Shown in pieces: positions 5,956 to 10,101 of a stretch of 10,101 bases of DNA. The translations under genes were made by a program, and so were the position numbers. Every line of letters begins with the position of its first letter. Position 1 is the first letter of the stretch. Location of the stretch: contig JAFGJA010000436.1 in assembly GCA_016929355.1 (NCBI GenBank), positions 1 through 10,101 of the forward strand, in the 5' to 3' direction. The notes under the pieces are model-generated. The model did not search any database, was not told the origin of the DNA, and worked only from the letters and a program-made list of their open reading frames with translations. This DNA comes from Anaerolineae bacterium (GTDB taxonomy: Bacteria; Chloroflexota; Anaerolineae; Aggregatilineales; Aggregatilineaceae).

Positions 5956-6852
5956 TTAGCCCCTAAACTGATTTTCAAGCCAGGTCTTCAGATCGCCCGT
6001 GATCGGAAACCGATCCGGCCAACCCGCCTCAGCAAACACATTTTCATAGCGACAGGTGATCAGATCATTGATCGACGGGGGGCGTTTTTCCGGCGCGTGA
6101 TCGGCGTAGAGGTGCAGGGGGTAATTGTACCGGCGCGGCAGTTCGATCAGATCCGCTGGGGCAAATTTCGCCATGACCACACCCGTCAGAATCGCCTGAT
6201 GCACAAAAATGCGGTACAGCACATGCTGCTCGTAAAACGCTGTAAAGCGCTCATCAAGAAACAGCGCCGCAAACTGATCGCACCACGCTTGCAGCAGCCC
6301 ATCGGCGGGCTTGGTCGCCATGAATCCGGCGTTGATGTAGGGGCGAATTGCTTCATCACCGACAATCGTCCGCATGGAAAAAACGTGATCGGGCGGCACT
6401 GCGCACGTTTCGTAGACCAGCGACCAGAACGCATCAAGCGGCTTGTCGATCCGCGAACCGATCAAGCGGTGATGCACCGGGCAATAACCCAGGTGTTTTT
6501 CTGCTGGGATCAGCAGATCGCCCGGTTCCTGGATGAACAACACATCCGAATCCAGCCAGATCAGATGTTTGATCTGGTAAGTTTGGGCCAGCGATTCGAC
6601 CAGGGCGGCAGCAAAGACTTTGGCCGCAAAGGGAAATTGCCGCGCGTCCGCGTCAACGTCGCAGGGCACAACGAGTACGCCCTGGGGGGTGAGGGCGGCC
6701 TGATCGTCATGCGAGAATAGCTGTTCCCCACGCGGAACCATCAACCAGATCGGCGACTGGGCCAAGCTCCCGCCAAACGTGCGCAAACTGCGTATCAAGA
6801 CTAACGCCTGTTGCGCATTGGCTGGCATACAGGCAAATAAAATTTCGCTCAT
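5956..6852 (-). CDS. Putative GT-A-fold glycosyltransferase
   Basis: This soluble-looking protein has 298 residues and no signal peptide or membrane helix. It opens with MSEILFACMPANAQQALVLI, in the manner of nucleotide-sugar transferases. The HLIWLDSDVLFI strand provides a D101-x-D103 motif that in GT-A enzymes binds the metal and the sugar nucleotide. Further on, GYCPVHHRLIGS (about 122-133) and YINAGF (172-177) are placed like the acceptor-side motifs of GT8-like enzymes. The donor, acceptor and exact family cannot be told from sequence alone, and glycosyltransferase activity is an inference from the DxD strand. AAGGAAA lies 6 nt before the ATG. It is transcribed alone, leftward and divergent from msrA, and converges on the receiver operon. 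Confidence 0.7.
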   Translation of the reverse strand: MSEILFACMPANAQQALVLIRSLRTFGGSLAQSPIWLMVPRGEQLFSHDDQAALTPQGVLVVPCDVDADARQFPFAAKVFAAALVESLAQTYQIKHLIWLDSDVLFIQEPGDLLIPAEKHLGYCPVHHRLIGSRIDKPLDAFWSLVYETCAVPPDHVFSMRTIVGDEAIRPYINAGFMATKPADGLLQAWCDQFAALFLDERFTAFYEQHVLYRIFVHQAILTGVVMAKFAPADLIELPRRYNYPLHLYADHAPEKRPPSINDLITCRYENVFAEAGWPDRFPITGDLKTWLENQFRG

Positions 6853-6887
6853 TTTTGTTTCCTTAAAAATTCATGATAACGCATTCA

Positions 6888-6893
6888 ATTATA
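6888..6893 (-). promoter_or_regulatory. -10 box for the glycosyltransferase gene
   Basis: On the minus strand this reads TATAAT, about 35 bp before the ATG. A leader of about 29 nt containing AAGGAAA would follow. The -35 position (GCATTG on the minus strand, 6911-6916) is weak and overlaps the divergent msrA promoter region. Confidence 0.4.
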
Positions 6894-6916
6894 CGCAACG
6901 ACGCGGCACGCAATGC

Positions 6917-6932
6917 TACAATCTGCGCAGAT
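6917..6932 (+). promoter_or_regulatory. msrA -10 box with overlapping palindrome
   Basis: TACAAT (6917-6922) is a plausible -10. The perfect 12-bp palindrome ATCTGCGCAGAT (6921-6932) begins on its last two bases and covers the expected transcription start near 6929. A protein bound there would block msrA initiation, so it is a candidate repressor operator. No good -35 is visible. Confidence 0.35.
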
Positions 6933-6974
6933 GTATTGCTGGTATGTGAAATAAGCGAAGCAAAGGATTCGATC

Positions 6975-7505
6975 ATGGCAACTACAACGCTCGGCGGCGG
7001 TTGTTTTTGGTGTTTGGAAGCGGTGTATGATGAACTCAATGGCGTGACGGATGTCGTTTCCGGGTATGCCGGCGGGCAGGTGACAGACCCGACCTATAAG
7101 CAGGTCTGCTCCGGCACAACGGGCCACGCGGAAGTGGTGCAAATCACGTTTGATCCGGCGGTGATCAGTTTCAAGGACATTCTCCAGGTGTTTTTCACCA
7201 TCCACGATCCAACGACGCTCAACCGGCAGGGTGCAGATGTGGGCACGCAGTATCGTTCAGCTATTTTTTACCACTCACCGGAGCAAAAAGCCATCGCGGA
7301 ACAGGTGATCGCGGAGATGACGGCGGCGGGCATCTGGGATGATCCGCTTGTGACCGAGATCACGCCCTTAGACACTTTCTATGCGGCTGAAGCGTATCAC
7401 CAGGACTACTTTGCGAACAATCCGTTTCAGGGATACTGCCGGGTGGTGATTGCGCCAAAAGTGGCGAAGTTCCGGCAAAAGTTTATGGATAAACTGAAGG
7501 CATGA
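6975..7505 (+). CDS. msrA: Peptide methionine sulfoxide reductase MsrA
   Basis: It reduces the S-form of methionine sulfoxide, free or in proteins, back to methionine in the cytoplasm as part of oxidative-damage repair. The 176 residues carry the family signature GGGCFWCLEAVYDEL near the N-terminus with catalytic C10 and a second Cys at C13. GYAGG, QVCSGTTGHAEVVQ, FFTIHDPTTLNRQGADVGTQYRS and the C-terminal YHQDYFANNP complete the family pattern. A Cys in QGYC near the end may serve in regeneration by thioredoxin. The reading frame extends upstream to 6873, but that part crosses the promoter. ATG 6975 has AAAGGA 7 nt upstream and gives the usual family N-terminus. No msrB lies next to it in the window. 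Confidence 0.97.
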   Translation: MATTTLGGGCFWCLEAVYDELNGVTDVVSGYAGGQVTDPTYKQVCSGTTGHAEVVQITFDPAVISFKDILQVFFTIHDPTTLNRQGADVGTQYRSAIFYHSPEQKAIAEQVIAEMTAAGIWDDPLVTEITPLDTFYAAEAYHQDYFANNPFQGYCRVVIAPKVAKFRQKFMDKLKA

Positions 7506-7512
7506 GCGGAAG

Positions 7513-7532
7513 GGTGGACCAGCGTGTCCACC
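7513..7532 (+). terminator. Hairpin after msrA
   Basis: GGTGGAC and GTCCACC form a perfect 7-bp, GC-rich stem with a CAGCGT loop starting 8 bp after the msrA stop. There is no T-run directly behind it (TGAAGCGACTTGTT), so it may act as a 3'-end stabiliser or a weak terminator. Confidence 0.5.
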
Positions 7533-7597
7533 TGAAGCGACTTGTTATATGTTGTGCTCGGCGCAACTCTACACATACATTGGTGTTTTTTCCTAAT

Positions 7598-7639
7598 ATG
7601 AACTTTCGTGAAATAATCCGCTTGTGGTTTGAACTTTGA
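7598..7639 (+). pseudogene. Possible remnant of a transposase N-terminus
   Basis: A 13-codon frame, MNFREIIRLWFEL then TGA, resembles the opening helix of IS21-type IstA transposases (of the kind 'R.IREVLRL.FE.GLS'). Continuing in the same frame past the stop gives YISAKLLAIESTCLL, which could be the eroded helix-turn-helix that follows in that family. No terminal repeats or istB are present. The match is short and made from memory, so it is only a suggestion. Confidence 0.2.
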
Positions 7640-7744
7640 CAAGCGCGCACATATATTAGCGCCAAGCTGCTGGCAATAGAATCAACTTGCTTATTAATTA
7701 TGGCTATTTTAGTGACCATGCACGAGTAAGATTGAACACTGCGC

Positions 7745-7766
7745 TATATTCTAACTATATTCTAAC
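7745..7766. repeat. 11-bp tandem repeat, two copies
   Basis: TATATTCTAAC occurs twice in direct succession and is followed by TA. It lies about 130 bp upstream of the SARP-gene -10 box. The 11-bp period is close to a DNA helical turn, so paired regulator sites are conceivable, but slippage in AT-rich DNA is an equally good explanation. Confidence 0.5.
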
Positions 7767-7888
7767 TAAATTATAATATCATTATCTGAACAATTGATAT
7801 ATGCTATAAATAATAGTTTTGGAATAAAAATATATGAATTTTTTCCTGACTAATCTTAACAATTAGTATAGCGGGATTTACGTTTAGC

Positions 7889-7897
7889 TGATATAAT
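7889..7897 (+). promoter_or_regulatory. Extended -10 promoter of the SARP-like gene
   Basis: TGATATAAT is a perfect extended -10 (TGnTATAAT), and no -35 hexamer is apparent, as expected for that class. It predicts a start near 7904 and an untranslated leader of roughly 88 nt before ATG 7992. Confidence 0.55.
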
Positions 7898-7949
7898 GAT
7901 AATGGGGTAGTGGTTTTATTGGAAAAACAGAGGGCCAAATAATATTTTT

Positions 7950-7963
7950 GTGGGTAGACCCAC
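7950..7963. promoter_or_regulatory. Leader palindrome of the SARP-like gene
   Basis: GTGGGTAGACCCAC has perfect 6-bp arms around 2 bp, within the predicted leader and 28 bp before ATG 7992. It may be an operator or a leader hairpin. Because the two halves are separated by only 2 bp, a protein site is more likely than a stable RNA loop. Confidence 0.35.
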
Positions 7964-7991
7964 CTGTTTGTATATGAGAGGAATGACTATC

Positions 7992-9266
7992 ATGGCGAGT
8001 CCGTTCGAGACACCGGTGGAACAAGTCGCCACACTTGAGTATGGTGAATTTGAAGACCAGATACGTGATAAACCGATCGTGATCCTGTATCCTCGACACC
8101 GCAGCCGGGGCGCATTGCTTTCGATGGTGATGCAATATTATGGTCAACATATCATTTACTATAATCTGGTAGATGAACAGCCATTGCGCGAGTGGTTAGC
8201 TTCGATGATCAACAGCGCGATTTTTCCAGTGGGTTTCGATCAAACTCGCGCCGCGTTGGATCACAAAGCTGAACCAGAAGATTTGGCGGCTGCATTTGGG
8301 GCTGATTTGAATGCGCTGCGTTCGAACCCCTACATACTGTTACTTGATCAATTTGATAAACTGCAATTTGATAAGGCCGCAGATCGCTTCTTCCGTGAAC
8401 TGCCCGTTCATCTGAACAAGGTTCAAATCGGGATCAATGCCAGATTGCTGGGCTTACACCCCTGGAATGATCTGGTCCTGGCTGGTCAAGCGACAGTGGT
8501 GGGTGATGAAACGGCGATGGGTGGCAGCACCTATGGCGATGATCCCGCGTTGGGCCAACTGGAAGTATTTGCCCTATCGGGTGGGCATGTCTACATTGAT
8601 GGGCAGCCCGTGACCAGTTGGGATGGTTCACTTCCTCGTCATCTGTTTTACTATTTCGTTGATCATCCGATGATCACGCGCGATGAAATTTTCGCCGTAT
8701 TCTGGCCTAAGATGTCCGTCAAAGAAGCAACCAACGTTTTCCACGTCACCAAGCGCAAGATCAGCGAGCGGTTGGGGCATGAACTCACCAATTATTCGAG
8801 TGGATTTTATATCCATTCGCCGCGCCTGAACATTCACTACGATGCCCAGTTGTTCGAAGATGCCGTCGATCAGGCGATTGAAGATGAAGACAACGCGCCG
8901 TACCTGTGGTACAAGGCGATCCAGCTTTACCGGGACGAATATCTCCCCTACATCAACATGCCCTGGGTTAACGAACGCCGCGAAGCATTGCAGCATAAAT
9001 ATGCTCGCGCGCTGATCGGTCTGGGCCGGTTCCATCGGGGCTTGAATGAACTCGATGCCGCGTTGGGGTATCTGCTGCGCGCGCTGCGGGAAAAGCCGGA
9101 CTGGGAAGATGTGCATCAAGACGTGATGATGATCTACTCCCAGCAAGGCCGGATCGATGATGCGCAGCGTCAATATACTCAACTCACAAAAACGCTCCAG
9201 AGTATGTTTGGCATTAAGCCCTCGAAAGATACGATCCGTCTGTATGAGGTGATCACAGCCGTCTAG
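7992..9266 (+). CDS. SARP/BTAD-type transcriptional regulator with degenerate NTPase-like N-terminus
   Basis: The protein has 424 residues. The N-terminal part (about 28-185) looks like the start of a STAND-type NTPase: a strand leading to YPRHRSRGALL (33-43), and LLLDQFDKL (116-124) at the Walker B position. The loop lacks the glycines and the lysine of a P-loop, and the Walker B acid pair is DQ, so ATP hydrolysis is unlikely. A winged-helix DNA-binding domain follows (about 190-283: ALSGGHVYIDGQPV, ITRDEIFAVFWP, HVTKRKISERLG). The bacterial transcriptional activator domain with TPR-like helices comes last (about 284-424). It should act in the cytoplasm as a DNA-binding activator; the target is unknown. 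Upstream in-frame starts exist from GTG 7950, but GAGAGGA at 7976-7982 fits ATG 7992. It ends at a strong terminator and is monocistronic. Confidence 0.87.
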   Translation: MASPFETPVEQVATLEYGEFEDQIRDKPIVILYPRHRSRGALLSMVMQYYGQHIIYYNLVDEQPLREWLASMINSAIFPVGFDQTRAALDHKAEPEDLAAAFGADLNALRSNPYILLLDQFDKLQFDKAADRFFRELPVHLNKVQIGINARLLGLHPWNDLVLAGQATVVGDETAMGGSTYGDDPALGQLEVFALSGGHVYIDGQPVTSWDGSLPRHLFYYFVDHPMITRDEIFAVFWPKMSVKEATNVFHVTKRKISERLGHELTNYSSGFYIHSPRLNIHYDAQLFEDAVDQAIEDEDNAPYLWYKAIQLYRDEYLPYINMPWVNERREALQHKYARALIGLGRFHRGLNELDAALGYLLRALREKPDWEDVHQDVMMIYSQQGRIDDAQRQYTQLTKTLQSMFGIKPSKDTIRLYEVITAV

Positions 9267-9295
9267 CGCCAATGTTTTACATCCTATATACTAAG

Positions 9296-9323
9296 CAACG
9301 CCGACAAAACGGCGTTGTTTTTT
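9296..9323 (+). terminator. Strong intrinsic terminator
   Basis: CAACGCCG (9296-9303) and CGGCGTTG (9310-9317) form a perfect 8-bp stem with an ACAAAA loop and are followed directly by TTTTTT. It lies 29 bp after the SARP-like gene's stop, which makes that gene its own transcription unit. It falls inside the longest frame of the next gene, which rules out a start at 9272. Confidence 0.93.
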
Positions 9324-9350
9324 GTTCGAGTACTTTTTTGTCTATACAAT
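9322..9350 (+). promoter_or_regulatory. Promoter of the metallopeptidase gene
   Basis: TTGTTC (9322-9327) and TACAAT (9345-9350) are separated by 17 bp, the optimal spacing. The predicted start near 9357 leaves a leader of about 11 nt, including GAGG, before GTG 9368. The promoter begins at the very end of the preceding terminator's T-run. Confidence 0.55.
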
Positions 9351-9367
9351 CGGCTGATGAGGCACTT

Positions 9368-9958
9368 GTGAAAAAGCGACTCCAAACTACGCCCCCCGAT
9401 AAATTTGCGCGCCAGGTCTCAGACGGGGCCGTGACATTGACGGTTGAGGCCACTAAGGATAATAGGCTGCGTAAGTCAATCCGGTGGACACTAAAACAGG
9501 AGACGATCCAGGTCCGGTTTCCGGCGCACATCAGCACAGCAGAGTTGGATCGGTTGCTGGAAGACATCATTGACCGTGTTCGCAAGCAGCGCGCTCGCGC
9601 CCGCCAGCAAAACGATGACGATCTCGAACAGCGTGCCCAGGCGATCAATACCCGCTATTTTCAAAGCGAGTTGCAGTGGCACACAATTCGTTGGGTCGGG
9701 AATATGAAACGCCGCCTGGGAAGCTGTACCGAGGGCGGCACTACCGACGGCGATATTCGCATCAGTGACCGGATCAAGCATTGGCCGGACTATGTGATTG
9801 ACTACATCGTGGCACATGAATTAGCGCATCGCAAATATCCGAATCACAGCCGCGCCTTCTGGGATTATGTGGCGCGTTACCCGCATACCGAACGCGCCAG
9901 AGGCTTTATTGACGGGATCGCCTTTGCCGAAGGTGACGATCCCGAAGCGTTGATCTAG
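9368..9958 (+). CDS. YgjP/DUF45-type zinc metallopeptidase
   Basis: This protein of about 196 residues has the layout of the YgjP (DUF45, WLM-like) family. An N-terminal strand region carries RLRKSIRWTLKQETIQVRFP, followed by a basic helical linker (about 57-98). Then comes RLGSCTEGGTTDGDIRIS (117-133), which corresponds to the family's 'WGSC...G.I.L' motif. The zinc site VAHELAHRKYPNHSRAFW has H150, E151 and H154, with H160 as third ligand. Its substrates are unknown; homologues often sit near restriction or nuclease genes, which are absent here. The frame is open from ATG 9272, but that part crosses a terminator and a promoter. GTG 9368 with GAGG 5 nt upstream is the best start; TTG 9338 is an alternative. 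There is no signal peptide, so it is probably cytoplasmic. Confidence 0.87.
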   Translation: MKKRLQTTPPDKFARQVSDGAVTLTVEATKDNRLRKSIRWTLKQETIQVRFPAHISTAELDRLLEDIIDRVRKQRARARQQNDDDLEQRAQAINTRYFQSELQWHTIRWVGNMKRRLGSCTEGGTTDGDIRISDRIKHWPDYVIDYIVAHELAHRKYPNHSRAFWDYVARYPHTERARGFIDGIAFAEGDDPEALI

Positions 9959-9985
9959 TAGGTCGTAATCCCATACACCCCCCAA

Positions 9986-10101
9986 TCACCCATCCGCCCG
10001 GTAATGCACCACAATATCGCACGGTTTGAGCATAGTCCCATTGCGCAACTGCACCCATAACCGGATCGCGTAAAAGCCTGCCGGTTGACCGGTGAGTGAA
10101 A
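9986..10101 (-). CDS. Unidentified gene, 3' end (partial)
   Basis: On the minus strand a frame runs in from the window edge and ends at TGA (9986-9988), giving 37 residues: PAGFYAIRLWVQLRNGT followed by MLKPCDIVVHYRADG. The pattern of alternating hydrophobic residues (YAIRLWVQL, CDIVVHY) looks like two adjacent beta strands of a beta-sandwich, as at the end of secreted or surface domains with a 'PAGxYxxRL' strand. The product cannot be named. It converges on the metallopeptidase gene with 27 bp between the two stops. Confidence 0.45.
   Translation of the reverse strand, partial: SLTGQPAGFYAIRLWVQLRNGTMLKPCDIVVHYRADG

Larger units (their letters stand above)
7506..7949. other. AT-rich intergenic region
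   Basis: About 440 bp lie between msrA and the SARP-like gene with clearly lower GC than the genes on either side. It holds the msrA hairpin, a possible transposase remnant (7598-7639), an 11-bp tandem repeat (7745-7766) and the extended -10 of the next gene. No convincing intact gene is seen on either strand; the minus-strand frames at 7427-7719 have no recognisable content. Confidence 0.7.

Noticed and set aside
6097..6720. 207-codon open frame on the plus strand
   Set aside because: It is antisense to the glycosyltransferase gene, whose DxD strand and ribosome-binding site support the minus strand. The translation is basic and low in structure.
8628..9272. Long open frame on the minus strand (214 codons)
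   Set aside because: It is fully antisense to the winged-helix/BTAD part of the SARP-like gene, which has clear domain matches; the minus-strand product resembles no family.

Overview
The window reads as a signal-transduction-rich stretch of a moderately GC-rich bacterial chromosome. Two-component genes of NarL type, stand-alone receiver proteins, a GAF hybrid-free histidine kinase and an AfsR/SARP-like regulator with a degenerate NTPase front end are together typical of Chloroflexota (Anaerolineae-like). That assignment is an inference from gene style only; no rRNA or other marker is present.

Region 1 (1-1309): the 3' end of a sensor kinase overlaps a complete NarL/FixJ response regulator. 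Next comes a divergent copy of that regulator's receiver that has lost its DNA-binding domain, both acidic-pocket residues and the conserved lysine. Region 2 (1310-5730): a membrane-anchored GAF/HisKA/HATPase kinase is followed, all on the same strand and tightly packed, by a single-domain receiver, a HEAT-repeat protein, and three more single-domain receivers. All four receivers keep their phosphorylation residues and all end in a shared tail of the form G(E/Q)xVW. No output domain is encoded in this cluster. The truncated receiver gene and the kinase cluster are each preceded by the same three-part promoter: an 18-bp palindrome, a 20-bp element and a TATAAT box. The element-to-box spacing is identical in both, and the palindrome-to-element distance differs by exactly 10 bp.

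Region 3 (5731-7949): two hairpins close the operon. A leftward putative GT-A glycosyltransferase is divergent from a rightward msrA (methionine sulfoxide reductase A), and a palindrome sits on the msrA start region. A 440-bp AT-rich gap follows msrA and may hold a decayed transposase fragment.

Region 4 (7950-10101): a SARP/BTAD-type transcriptional regulator with an NTPase-like but inactivated N-terminus ends at a strong intrinsic terminator. A YgjP/DUF45-type zinc metallopeptidase follows with its own promoter. The 3' end of an unrecognised leftward gene converges on it at the right edge.

Several genes have likely starts downstream of the longest reading frame, because the extra N-terminal codons run through a promoter or terminator (kinase at 1454, msrA at 6975, SARP at 7992, metallopeptidase at 9368).
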